A stretch of DNA of 19,245 nt from JBDHRG01 sp039807445 (GCA_039807445.1 JBDHRG010000060.1:1-19245); one strand, 5' to 3'; shown: positions 1 through 8,043, numbered from the stretch's first letter. The notes: a model not told the origin generated them from the sequence alone. Numbers and translations: made by a program.

Positions 1-2556
1 CTGTCCATCGGCGGCTTGCGCCACCGGCGCTTCGCCGGCCGGCTCGGCCGCCGGGGCTTCGGCGGCGGGCGGCGCCGCGGTGTCGGTGGTCGACGCGGCG
101 ACGTCGGCCGGCCCGGTGGCGGGCGCTTCCGCCATGGCCGGCACGGCTTCGGCAACCAGCGCCGCGGTGACGACGGTGGCACTCACCGCGGCGCCGGCCG
201 GTGCTTCGGCGGTCTCGACGCTCTCGGCATTGGCCAGCGTGCCGCTGGGACGGCGCGGGCGGCCGCTGCGGATGTAGCGGCCTGCGGGCAGCAGACGGGG
301 TTGCGGGCGGTGCGGCTTCTTCGCCTCGTGCGGCTCGGCGACCGTTTCGACGGTGCGCTCCGCGGCTTCCTCGGCGGCCGGCTCGACCGTCCCGGTCGGT
401 TCGAAGTCCTCGGCGTCGATGGCTTCGACGCCGTGCTCGGCGGCCGAATCGCCGGCGGCGTCACGCTCGCCGCGGCGGCGGCGGCCACCGCGGCGGCGGC
501 GGCGGCGCGCTTCCTCGGTTGCGGTTTCGGGGGCGTTCGGATCGACCATCACCGGTTCGCGCGGCGGCTCGGCTTCGATCGCCTCGATCACCGGGTGCGG
601 CTCGGCCGCTTGCTGGGCGGCGGGTACCGCTGGCGCGGCGACCGGGGTGCTCGGCGCTGCGGCCGGCACCTTGTCGGCGGCGGCTTCGTCGCGCGGTTCG
701 GCTTCAGGCCGTCGGCGCTCGCTGCGCTCGCGGTGACGGCGATTGCGGTCGCGGCGCAGTTCGCCCGGGCGCTCGCCCTGGGCGCGACGCGGTGCCGGCA
801 CCACGGCTTCGAGCCGTTCGCCGCCCTCGGCACCGGGCAGGCCGAACAGGTTGCGCCACAGCCAGCGCAGGAAGCCGGGCTCTTCCTCGGCGTGCGTCTC
901 GGCGGCGGCGGCGGGTGCGGCGCGCGGCGCCGGCGCCGGGGTACTCGGCGTCACCGACTTGACCGCGGCTTCCTCCGCCGGATGCGCCGCGGTCGGCGGC
1001 GACGGCTTGACGCTGCCGTCGGCGTCTTCGTGGCGCACCACCAGGTGGTAGCTCGGGCCCGCGCCCCTGCCGGTAGCGGCCTCGTCGGCGCGGATGCGCT
1101 CGATCTCGAAGTGCGGGGTCTCGAGCGTGTCGTTCGGAACCAGCACCGCGCGCACGTTCAGCCGCTCCTCGATCGACTGGATCGCGGCGCGCTTCTCGTT
1201 CAGCAGGAAGGTGGCGACCTTGACCGGCAACTGGGCGACGACCTTGCCGGTGCGGTCCTTCATCGCTTCTTCTTCGATCAGCCGCAGCACCGACAGCGCC
1301 AGCGATTCGACCCCGCGGATCGTGCCCTGGCCGTTGCAGCGCGGGCACAGCACGTGCGTCGCCTCGTCGAGCGAGGGCCGCAGGCGCTGGCGTGACATCT
1401 CGAGCAGGCCGAAGCGCGAGATGCGCCCGACCTGGACGCGCGCGCGGTCCATCTTCAGCGCTTCGCGCAGCCGGTTCTCGACTTCGCGCTGGTTGCGCGG
1501 GATGGTCATGTCGATGAAGTCGATCACGATCAGCCCGCCGAGGTCGCGCAGGCGCAGCTGGCGGGCGATCTCTTCGGCCGCCTCGAGGTTGGTGTTGAAC
1601 GCGGTTTCCTCGATGTCGGCGCCCTTGGTGGCGCGCGCCGAGTTGATGTCGATCGACACCAGCGCCTCGGTGTAGTCGATCACGATCGCACCGCCCGAGG
1701 GCAGGCTGACTTCGCGCAGGTAGGCGGTCTCGATCTGCGACTCGATCTGGAAGCGGGTGAACAGCGGGATCGGGTCCTGGTAGGGCTTGAGCTTGCCCAG
1801 GCTGCCCGGCATCACCTGCTGCATGAACTCGCGGGCCTGGTCGTGCACCTGCAGGTTGTCGACCAGGATCTCGCCGATGTCGGCGCGCAAGAGGTCGCGC
1901 AGCGCACGGATGATGATGTTGCTTTCCTGGTAGATCAGGAACGGCGCCTTCTTGTGCTTCGACGCCTCTTCGATCGCTCCCCACAGGTTCAGCAGGTAGT
2001 CGAGGTCCCACTGCAGCTCTTCGGTCGAGCGGCCGACGCCGGCGGTGCGCACGATCAGCCCCATGCCGTCGGGCACGTTCAGCGCCGCCATCGCTTCGCG
2101 GATCTCCTGGCGATCATCGCCCTCGATCCGGCGCGACACGCCGCCGGCGCGCGGGTTGTTCGGCATCAGCACCAGATAGCGCCCGGCCAGCGAGATGAAG
2201 GTGGTCAGCGCCGCGCCCTTGTTGCCGCGCTCTTCCTTCTCGATCTGGACGACGATTTCCTGGCCTTCCCGCAGCGCTTCCTTGATCGTCGGGCGCTTGC
2301 CCTCGGCCAGCGACTCGGGCTGGAAGTAGCTGCGGGCGATTTCCTTGAACGGCAGGAAGCCGTGGCGCTCGGCGCCGTAGTCGACGAACGCCGCTTCGAG
2401 CGAAGGCTCGACGCGGGTGATGCGGCCCTTGTAGACGTTGGACTTCTTCAGCTCGCGGGACGGGGTTTCGATGTCGAGGTCGTAGAGCTTCTGGCCGTCG
2501 ACCAGCGCCACGCGCAACTCTTCCTGCTGAGTCGCGTTGATCAGCATTCTCTTCAT
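1..2556 (-). CDS. rne: Ribonuclease E, C-terminus cut by window edge
   Basis: Endoribonuclease that starts most mRNA decay and processes rRNA and tRNA, and scaffolds the degradosome at the inner membrane. 852 codons are visible without a stop. The catalytic half is collinear with the E. coli enzyme: the N-terminus MKRMLINATQQEELRVALVD leads into an S1 domain, the magnesium-binding aspartates fall at D303 (IDINSARATKG) and D346 (VIDFIDM), and the zinc-link cysteines of CPRCNGQG are exactly C404 and C407. Residues about 557-572 (EPGFLRWLWRNLFGLPG) form an amphipathic stretch where E. coli has its membrane-targeting helix. An arginine block (RRRRRGGRRRRGERD) lies near residues 683-697 in a long Pro/Ala/Glu-rich, presumably disordered tail. 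The ATG is set by the conserved N-terminus; a GGAG lies 12 bases upstream, rather far. Divergent from rluC. Identity is certain; the total length is unknown. Confidence 0.98.
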   Translation of the reverse strand, partial: MKRMLINATQQEELRVALVDGQKLYDLDIETPSRELKKSNVYKGRITRVEPSLEAAFVDYGAERHGFLPFKEIARSYFQPESLAEGKRPTIKEALREGQEIVVQIEKEERGNKGAALTTFISLAGRYLVLMPNNPRAGGVSRRIEGDDRQEIREAMAALNVPDGMGLIVRTAGVGRSTEELQWDLDYLLNLWGAIEEASKHKKAPFLIYQESNIIIRALRDLLRADIGEILVDNLQVHDQAREFMQQVMPGSLGKLKPYQDPIPLFTRFQIESQIETAYLREVSLPSGGAIVIDYTEALVSIDINSARATKGADIEETAFNTNLEAAEEIARQLRLRDLGGLIVIDFIDMTIPRNQREVENRLREALKMDRARVQVGRISRFGLLEMSRQRLRPSLDEATHVLCPRCNGQGTIRGVESLALSVLRLIEEEAMKDRTGKVVAQLPVKVATFLLNEKRAAIQSIEERLNVRAVLVPNDTLETPHFEIERIRADEAATGRGAGPSYHLVVRHEDADGSVKPSPPTAAHPAEEAAVKSVTPSTPAPAPRAAPAAAAETHAEEEPGFLRWLWRNLFGLPGAEGGERLEAVVPAPRRAQGERPGELRRDRNRRHRERSERRRPEAEPRDEAAADKVPAAAPSTPVAAPAVPAAQQAAEPHPVIEAIEAEPPREPVMVDPNAPETATEEARRRRRRGGRRRRGERDAAGDSAAEHGVEAIDAEDFEPTGTVEPAAEEAAERTVETVAEPHEAKKPHRPQPRLLPAGRYIRSGRPRRPSGTLANAESVETAEAPAGAAVSATVVTAALVAEAVPAMAEAPATGPADVAASTTDTAAPPAAEAPAAEPAGEAPVAQAADGQ

Positions 2557-2878
2557 GGGCAATCCGTACTCCGGCGCTCGACCGGGCCCGACAGGTTGTC
2601 GCCAGCTTCAGGCGCTCGGGGCAGGGATTGCGGGGCGGAGGTCCACGGGGAACCTTCGATCGACGCCCGTGCTCGACGCTGCGCCTTACGGGGCTGTGGG
2701 GCGTGGGAGCGCTACTTTGGCATCGCTCGCGGGTGCACAGGGTCGAGCGATGGAAGACCCTTTTGGATACCCGCCGCGCAAGCTTCTCGCGGGCGTGTAC
2801 CGAAAATTTCTGTACCGTTTCGCAACGGCAGCGTTTCGAACGATCAGGCCCGTCAATCCGGCCGTCCGGGCGACAACG
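2557..2878 (-). promoter_or_regulatory. Long structured 5' leader of rne
   Basis: About 320 nt separate the predicted rne start point from its ATG, with no supported gene inside. A perfect 9-bp stem is visible in the leader: arms 2744-2752 and 2721-2729 (CATCGCTCG with CGAGCGATG) closing a 14-nt loop. A second small hairpin around 2770-2800 has a 5-bp CCGCG/CGCGG stem. In E. coli a leader of similar length (361 nt) folds into hairpins through which RNase E represses its own synthesis. That this leader does the same is inference from length, position and structure; sequence similarity was not tested. Confidence 0.5.
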
Positions 2879-2884
2879 GGCGGT

Positions 2885-2913
2885 AATATAACAGCCGTGC
2901 GGGGCGCCTTCAA
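2885..2913 (-). promoter_or_regulatory. Sigma70-type promoter of rne
   Basis: On the minus strand TTGAAG (2908-2913) is followed after exactly 17 bases by TATATT (2885-2890). The -35 matches the consensus at 4 of 6 positions. The -10 is an unusually AT-rich island in this GC-rich sequence. Initiation would fall near 2878, giving the long rne leader. The -35 box overlaps the region where a weak rluC -35 would lie on the other strand. Confidence 0.7.
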
Positions 2914-2936
2914 TTGCGGGGCCGAGCTGGTAAACT
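2909..2936 (+). promoter_or_regulatory. Candidate rluC promoter
   Basis: TAAACT at 2931-2936 is a plausible -10 box. TTCAAT (2909-2914, spacing 16) is a weak -35, only 3 of 6 matches. Initiation 7-8 bases past the -10 would fall on or next to the A of the rluC ATG at 2944. No Shine-Dalgarno sequence precedes that ATG, so a leaderless mRNA is possible. The call rests on the -10 and geometry alone. Confidence 0.4.
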
Positions 2937-2943
2937 GCGCGCC

Positions 2944-3894
2944 ATGACGCGATCCGACCCCCCCGCGGTGCGCTTCGTCGAGGTTTCCACCGACCACGAC
3001 GGCCAGCGCATCGACAACTTCCTGCTGCGCACCCTCAAGGGCGTCCCCAAGAGCCTGGTCTACCGCATCCTGCGCAAGGGCGAGGTGCGCGTGAACAAGG
3101 GGCGCGCGAAGCCCGAGCACCGGCTCGCGGCCGGCGACGTGGTGCGCATCCCGCCGCTGCGGATGGCCGAGGCCGACGAGGCGCCAATGGTGCCGCCGGT
3201 GCTGGCCGAGCGGCTGCGTGCCGCGGTGCTGTTCGAGGACCGCGACGCGCTGGTGCTCGACAAGCCGGCGGGGCTCGCGGTGCACGCCGGCAGCGGCATC
3301 GCCTGTGGCGCGATCGAGGCGCTGCGCGCGCTGCGCGGCGCGGGCTACCTCGAGCTCGCCCACCGGCTCGACCGCGAGACCAGCGGCTGCCTGGCGCTCG
3401 CCAAGACCGCCGAGGCCCTGCGCGCGATGCACGCGGCGCTGGGCTCGCGCCGCAGCGAAAAGCGCTACCTGGCGCTGGTGCGCGGACGCTTCCCGCCGCA
3501 CGAGCTGACGGTCGAGGCGCCGCTGGCGAAGAACCAGCTCAGGGGCGGGGAGCGCATGGTCGAGGTGTCCGACGTGGGCAAGCCCGCCTCGAGCCGCTTT
3601 CGCCTGGTCGAGGCTTACCGCGACGCTTCGCTGGTCGAGGTGTGGATCGACACCGGGCGCACGCACCAGATCCGCGTGCACGCGGCGCACATCGGCCATC
3701 CCCTGGCCGGCGACGACAAGTACGGCGACGAGGGCTTCAACCGCGTGCTGGCCGGGTTCGGGCTCAGGCGCCTATTCCTGCACGCGCAATACCTGAGCCT
3801 GCCGCTCGGCGGGGAGCGCGAGCTCGCGGTCAGTGCGCCGCTGCCAGAGGAGCTGACGCGGGTGCTCGATGCGCTGGAGGGCGCGGCGCGATGA
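2944..3894 (+). CDS. rluC: 23S rRNA pseudouridine synthase, RluC type
   Basis: RluA-family pseudouridine synthase of 316 residues. RluC converts uridines 955, 2504 and 2580 of 23S rRNA in E. coli. An N-terminal S4-like RNA-binding domain spans about residues 20-75 (GQRIDNFLLR, then KSLVYRILRKGEVRVN). The catalytic domain has DKPAG at 106-110, the signature HRLDRETSG at 140-148 with the catalytic Asp143, and GRTHQIRVHAAHIGHPLAGD near the C-terminus. The ATG at 2944 is preferred over an in-frame TTG at 2914, which lies inside the promoter region and adds ten residues absent from the family. Divergent from rne, as in Pseudomonas. Its stop overlaps the next start (ATGA). The S4 domain separates it from RluA; the neighbourhood favours RluC over RluD. 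Confidence 0.93.
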   Translation: MTRSDPPAVRFVEVSTDHDGQRIDNFLLRTLKGVPKSLVYRILRKGEVRVNKGRAKPEHRLAAGDVVRIPPLRMAEADEAPMVPPVLAERLRAAVLFEDRDALVLDKPAGLAVHAGSGIACGAIEALRALRGAGYLELAHRLDRETSGCLALAKTAEALRAMHAALGSRRSEKRYLALVRGRFPPHELTVEAPLAKNQLRGGERMVEVSDVGKPASSRFRLVEAYRDASLVEVWIDTGRTHQIRVHAAHIGHPLAGDDKYGDEGFNRVLAGFGLRRLFLHAQYLSLPLGGERELAVSAPLPEELTRVLDALEGAAR

Positions 3895-4574
3895 GCGGCG
3901 GTTTCGACCTCGTCGTGTTCGACTGGGACGGCACGCTGATGGATTCCGAGGCGCGCATCGTCGGCGCGCTGCGCGCTGCGGTGCGCGACACCGGCTTGCC
4001 GGCGCGCGAAGACCGCGAGCTGCGCGACATCATCGGTCTGGGGTTGATCGAGGCGTGCGCGGCGCTCTACCCCGAGCACGGCTACGACGACTACCACCGT
4101 CTCGCCAGCGCGTACAAGGACCGCTTCTTCAGCGCGGCGGCGCGGCCGGCGCAGCTGTTCGACGGCGCGGTGGCCACGCTCGAACGCCTCGCCGCCGCGG
4201 GCTACCTGCTCGCGGTCGCGACCGGCAAGAGTCGCTCGGGGCTGGACCAGGCGCTGCGCGAAACCGGGCTGGCGCGGCTGATCGACGCCAGCCGCTGCGC
4301 CGACGAAGCCGGCTCCAAGCCGCATCCGCGGATGCTGCTCGAGCTGCTCGACGAGCTCGGCGTCGCGGCGCCGCGCGCGGTGATGGTCGGCGACACCGAG
4401 TACGATCTGGCGATGGCGCGCGCCGCCGGCACGCGCGCGGTCGCGGTCAGCTACGGCGTGCACGCCCCCGAGCGCCTGCTCGCCTTCGGGCCGCTCGCGT
4501 GTCTGGATGCGATCGCCGAGCTGCCGGCGCTGCTCGAAGCCCACAGGGGGCCTGGTGATGGAACACGGACCTGA
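3891..4574 (+). CDS. HAD-superfamily phosphatase
   Basis: Haloacid-dehalogenase-type hydrolase of 227 residues, predicted cytosolic and magnesium-dependent. Motif I is VVFDWDGTLMDS, with the nucleophile D11 and acid/base D13. Motif II is the threonine in ATGKS, motif III the lysine in GSKPHP, and motif IV is GDTEYDLAMA. A helical cap between motifs I and II makes it subfamily IA, like phosphoglycolate phosphatase (Gph) and related enzymes. The substrate cannot be told from the sequence. The ATG overlaps the rluC stop in an ATGA, and its end overlaps the following peptidase gene by 17 bases, so the three genes are probably translationally coupled. The same rluC-HAD-peptidase order is known from Pseudomonas, suggesting a conserved but unexplained association. 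Confidence 0.9.
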   Translation: MSGGFDLVVFDWDGTLMDSEARIVGALRAAVRDTGLPAREDRELRDIIGLGLIEACAALYPEHGYDDYHRLASAYKDRFFSAAARPAQLFDGAVATLERLAAAGYLLAVATGKSRSGLDQALRETGLARLIDASRCADEAGSKPHPRMLLELLDELGVAAPRAVMVGDTEYDLAMARAAGTRAVAVSYGVHAPERLLAFGPLACLDAIAELPALLEAHRGPGDGTRT

Positions 4575-5544
4575 ACGCGAAGCCGAGCGCGCGCGCTGGG
4601 AAGGCTCGCGCGCCGCCGCGCCGCCGCGCGAGCCGCTCGAGCGCCTCGTCGGGCTGGCCGAGCAGCTGCTCGCCGAGCGCCGGCGCGCGCGGCGCTGGAG
4701 CCTGCTGTTCAAGCTGGCGCTGCTGGCGATCGTCGCCGCGGCGCTGTGGCTGCCACGCGCCGGCTGGCAGCCCGAGGCGGGCGAGCGCCACGCCGCGCTG
4801 GTCAGCGTCGAGGGCGTGATCGCGCCGGGCATCGATGCCGGCGGCACGCGCGTGCTCGAGGGACTCAAGCGCGCGCTCGCCGACAAGCGCACCGCCGGCG
4901 TGATCCTCGACATCAACAGCCCGGGCGGCAGCCCGGTGCAGGCCGCCCAGATCTACGCCGAGGTGCTGCGGCTGCGCGCGGCGCACCCGAAGGTGCCCAT
5001 CTACGCGGTGATCAGCGACATCGGCGCCTCGGGCGGCTACTACATCGCCGCCGCCGCGCAGGCGATCTATGCCGATCGCGCCAGCCTGGTCGGCTCGATC
5101 GGCGTGCGCACCGACAGCTTCGGCTTCCAGGACGCGATCGGCAAGCTCGGCATCGAGCGCCGGCTGTACACCGCCGGTGGCCACAAGGGGATGCTCGACC
5201 CGTTCCAGCCCTCGCGGCCCGACGACGTCGCGCACCTGCAAACCATGCTCGACACGATCCACCGCCAGTTCATCGCCGCGGTCAAGGCCGGGCGCGGCGA
5301 GCGCCTGAAGAACGATCCGGTGCTGTTCAGCGGCCTGGTCTGGACCGGCGAGCAGGCGCTCGCGCTCGGGCTGATCGATGGCTACGGCAGCGCGCGCAGC
5401 GTCGCGCGCGAGCAAGTCGGCGTCGACAAGCTGGTCGACTTCACGCCGCGCGAGCGCGTGATCGACAAGCTGTTCGAGCGCGTCGAGGCGAGCCTGGCCG
5501 GAGCGCTGACGCGCGCGCTGGGGCTGGAGCTGCCGCTGCGCTAG
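4558..5544 (+). CDS. sppA: S49-family signal peptide peptidase, membrane-anchored
   Basis: Serine protease of 328 residues, the short single-domain form of SppA, which degrades cleaved signal peptides in or near the inner membrane. An Arg-rich cytoplasmic segment (residues 1-46) leads to one membrane span at about 49-65, then the protease domain. DINSPGGSPVQAA (118-130) is the conserved oxyanion-region motif. The nucleophile is S158 in DIGASGGYY and the general base is K210 in GGHKGMLDPF. Their 52-residue separation equals that of the Bacillus SppA Ser147/Lys199 dyad. AGGGGG at 4545-4550 is a good ribosome site 7 bases before the ATG; a GTG one codon earlier is possible. In Pseudomonas the next genes would be maf, yceD, rpmF and plsX; here conserved order breaks off. 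Confidence 0.92.
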   Translation: MEHGPEREAERARWEGSRAAAPPREPLERLVGLAEQLLAERRRARRWSLLFKLALLAIVAAALWLPRAGWQPEAGERHAALVSVEGVIAPGIDAGGTRVLEGLKRALADKRTAGVILDINSPGGSPVQAAQIYAEVLRLRAAHPKVPIYAVISDIGASGGYYIAAAAQAIYADRASLVGSIGVRTDSFGFQDAIGKLGIERRLYTAGGHKGMLDPFQPSRPDDVAHLQTMLDTIHRQFIAAVKAGRGERLKNDPVLFSGLVWTGEQALALGLIDGYGSARSVAREQVGVDKLVDFTPRERVIDKLFERVEASLAGALTRALGLELPLR

Positions 5545-5574
5545 CCCCGGTGCCCGCGGCTGTTTCGCTACGCG

Positions 5575-5603
5575 GGGCGCGCCTGGCGCGCCCTACGGTT
5601 TTT
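5575..5603 (+). terminator. Palindrome with T-run after sppA
   Basis: A perfect 9-bp inverted repeat (GGGCGCGCC at 5575-5583, GGCGCGCCC at 5585-5593) surrounds a single T; as RNA it would fold as 7 bp with a 5-nt loop. Five Ts follow at 5599-5603 after a 5-base gap. It could terminate the rluC-sppA operon. The flanks (TACGCG before, TACGG after) also make it look like a dispersed palindromic repeat. The DUF2760 ribosome site begins only 9 bases later. Confidence 0.5.
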
Positions 5604-5623
5604 CTGGACCCAAGGAGTCCCTG

Positions 5624-6202
5624 GTGAACGACGCCGAACCCTCGTTCTTCCATCGCTTCTTCCTCGCCTTCAGCGCCTTCGGCCGCACGCTGGCGAGCGG
5701 CGAGTTCGCCGCCGGCGTGCACCGGCTGCGGCGCGGCGGTGCGGTGACTGTACCGGCGACTATTGTCGCGGTGCCGGCCGAGCCGCCGAAGTCCGCGCCG
5801 CTGTCCGAAGTGCTGAAGACGGCGAGCCCCGACGCCGCGCTGCAGCTGCTCGGCCTGTTGCAGCAGGAGGGCCGGCTGATCGACTTCCTGCAGGAAGACG
5901 TCGCCGGCTATTCCGATGCCGAGATCGGCGCCGCCGCGCGCGTCGTGCACGAGGGCTGCCGCAAGACGCTGCGCGCGCACCTCGCGCTCGAACCGGTGCG
6001 CGCCGAAGCCGAGGGCAGCCGCCTGACGGTGGCGGCTGGCTTCGACGCGCAGGCGCTGCGCCTGATCGGCAACGTCGTCGGCCAGCCGCCGTTCGCCGGC
6101 ACGCTGGTGCACCGCGGCTGGCGCGTCGCCGAGGTGCGGCTGCCGAAGCTGGCCGAAGGCCACGATGCGCGTGTGATCCAGCCGGCGGAGGTGGAGCTGT
6201 GA
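5624..6202 (+). CDS. DUF2760 domain protein, Hsp70-linked
   Basis: Protein of 192 residues matching the DUF2760 family as I remember it. The conserved core is ALQLLGLLQQEGRLIDFLQED (about 65-85), then a Tyr-Ser-Asp-Ala segment, HEGCRK, and NVVGQPPFAGTLVHRGWR in the C-terminal third. No signal peptide or membrane span is evident; the N-terminus (FFHRFFLAFSAFGRTL) is amphipathic. It starts with GTG, supported by AAGGAG at 5612-5617 with 6-base spacing. Its stop overlaps the start of the downstream Hsp70 gene (GTGA), so the two products are made together. The biochemical function is unknown. Association with Hsp70-like ATPases is the family's known context, so a co-factor or client role is only inference. 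Confidence 0.85.
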   Translation: MNDAEPSFFHRFFLAFSAFGRTLASGEFAAGVHRLRRGGAVTVPATIVAVPAEPPKSAPLSEVLKTASPDAALQLLGLLQQEGRLIDFLQEDVAGYSDAEIGAAARVVHEGCRKTLRAHLALEPVRAEAEGSRLTVAAGFDAQALRLIGNVVGQPPFAGTLVHRGWRVAEVRLPKLAEGHDARVIQPAEVEL

Positions 6203-8043
6203 ATGCCGCGAATGCCCGTTACGCCGTAGGTATCGATCTGGGCACCACGCACTGCGTGATGGCCTCGGTCGAGCTCGACCGGGTCGATGGCGAGACCGTG
6301 CTGCTCGAGCTCGAGCCGGTGCCGCAACTGGTCGGCCCCGGTGCGGTCGAGGCGCGCACGCTGCTGCCCTCGTTTCTGTACCTGCCGCACCCCGACGAGC
6401 TGGCTGCGGTCGACACGGTCTTGCCCTGGAGCGCCGAGCCCACCTGCGTCGCCGGCGAGCTGGCGCGCAGCCTCGGCGCCAAGACGCCGCTGCGCCTGGT
6501 CGCGAGCGCCAAGAGCTGGCTGTGCCACCCCGGCGTCGATCGCCGCGCCGCGATCCTGCCGGTCGACGCGCCCGAGGAGGTCGCGCGCCTCTCGCCGCTG
6601 GAAGCCTCGACGCGCTACCTCGAGCACTTGCGCCAAGCCTGGGACCGCGCCCGCCCCGAGGCACCGTTGGCCGAGCAGCGGCTGACGCTGACGGTGCCGG
6701 CCTCGTTCGACCCCGCCGCGCGCGAGCTGACCGTCGAGGCGGCGCGTGCCGCGGGGCTGTCGAACCTGGTGCTGCTGGAAGAGCCGCAGGCGGCGCTGTA
6801 CTCGTGGATCGAGACGAGCGCGGGCGGCTGGCGCAAGCAGGTCGGGGTCGGCGAGGTGATCCTGGTGATCGACCTCGGCGGCGGCACCGCCGACTTCTCG
6901 CTGATCGCCGTGACCGAGCAGGACGGCAATCTCGCGTTGCAGCGCATCGCGGTCGGCGAGCACATCCTGCTCGGCGGCGACAACATGGACCTGGCGCTCG
7001 CGCACGGGCTGCGCGCCAAGCTGGCCGCGCAGGGCACCAGCCTCGAGCCCTGGCAGGTCCAGGGGCTGGTGCACGGCTGCCGCGCGGCCAAGGAGCAGCT
7101 GCTCGCCGACGCGGCGCTGGAGGCGCTGCCGGTCGTGGTGCCGAGCCGCGGCTCGCGGCTGATCGGCGGCACGCTGCGCACCGAGCTGACGCGCGAGGAG
7201 GTGGCGCGCACGCTGGTCGACGGCTTCTTCCCGGTGGTCGACGCCGATGCCCGGCCCATCGCCCGCGCCCGCACCGGCCTGACCCGCGTGGGTCTGCCCT
7301 ACGCGCAAGATGCCGCGGTGACGCGCCATCTGGCCGCCTTCCTCGGCCGCCAGCGCGACGCCGCCGCCGACTGCGGCATCACGCTGGCGGCCGGGGCGAG
7401 CTTCCTGCACCCGAGCGCGGTGCTGTTCAACGGTGGCGTGTTCAAGGCGCCGCTGCTGGCGGCGCGCGTGCTCGAGGTGCTGAATGCCTGGCTGGCGCAG
7501 GAAGGCGCGCCGGCCGCGCGCCGGCTCGAAGGCATCCACCTCGACCACGCCGTCGCGCGCGGCGCGGCCTACCTCGGCTGCGTGCGCGAAGGCCGCGGCG
7601 TGCGCATCCGCGGCGGCACGGCGCGCGCCTACTACGTCGGCGTCGAGAGCGCGATGCCGGCGGTGCCGGGGCTGGAGCCGCCGGTCGAGGCGCTGTGCGT
7701 CGCGCCTTTCGGCATGGAGGAGGGCAGCCGCGCCGAGCTGCCTGCGCACGAGCTCGGGCTGGTGGTCGGCGAGCCGGTGCACTTCCGCTTCTTCGGCTCG
7801 GCGACGCGGCGCGAAGACCGCGTCGGTACCGTGCTCGAGTTCTGGGCTGCGGACGAGCTCGACGAGCTGCCCGGCATCGAAGTGACGCTGCCGGCCGAGG
7901 GCCGCGCCGCGGGCGAGGTCGTGCCGGTGCGACTGCAGGCTTCGGTGACCGAAGTCGGCACGCTCGAGCTCGAGGCGGTGTCGCGCGACGGCGCCGAACG
8001 CTGGAAGGTCGAGTTCGACGTGCGCGCGAGCGACGCCGGCTGA
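6199..8043 (+). CDS. Hsp70-family chaperone-like ATPase
   Basis: Divergent DnaK-type protein of 614 residues. The ATPase domain shows phosphate-1 motif GIDLGTTHCV (11-20), EEPQAALYSWI near residue 195, phosphate-2 motif VIDLGGGTADFS (223-234) and adenosine motif VLFNGGVFKAP (408-418). The part after about residue 430 is shorter and unlike the DnaK substrate-binding domain, and there is no acidic DnaK-like tail, so this is not the housekeeping DnaK. GTG start, overlapping the DUF2760 stop; the ribosome site GGAGGTGGAG at 6187-6196 lies inside that gene. From memory, related loci often carry a second, larger Hsp70 with a DUF3731 domain after this gene; none is present here. Probably a specialised chaperone acting with the DUF2760 protein; substrate unknown. 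Confidence 0.92.
   Translation: MNAANARYAVGIDLGTTHCVMASVELDRVDGETVLLELEPVPQLVGPGAVEARTLLPSFLYLPHPDELAAVDTVLPWSAEPTCVAGELARSLGAKTPLRLVASAKSWLCHPGVDRRAAILPVDAPEEVARLSPLEASTRYLEHLRQAWDRARPEAPLAEQRLTLTVPASFDPAARELTVEAARAAGLSNLVLLEEPQAALYSWIETSAGGWRKQVGVGEVILVIDLGGGTADFSLIAVTEQDGNLALQRIAVGEHILLGGDNMDLALAHGLRAKLAAQGTSLEPWQVQGLVHGCRAAKEQLLADAALEALPVVVPSRGSRLIGGTLRTELTREEVARTLVDGFFPVVDADARPIARARTGLTRVGLPYAQDAAVTRHLAAFLGRQRDAAADCGITLAAGASFLHPSAVLFNGGVFKAPLLAARVLEVLNAWLAQEGAPAARRLEGIHLDHAVARGAAYLGCVREGRGVRIRGGTARAYYVGVESAMPAVPGLEPPVEALCVAPFGMEEGSRAELPAHELGLVVGEPVHFRFFGSATRREDRVGTVLEFWAADELDELPGIEVTLPAEGRAAGEVVPVRLQASVTEVGTLELEAVSRDGAERWKVEFDVRASDAG

Noticed and set aside
16..1395. A 459-codon open frame on the plus strand opposite rne
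   Set aside because: Gly/Arg/Ala-rich translation is the mirror of the RNase E tail and catalytic region, whose residues match the known enzyme position by position.
6199..8043. Assigning the Hsp70-like gene as dnaK
   Set aside because: It has no grpE or dnaJ neighbour and no DnaK-type C-terminal domain or tail, and its core motifs are divergent.
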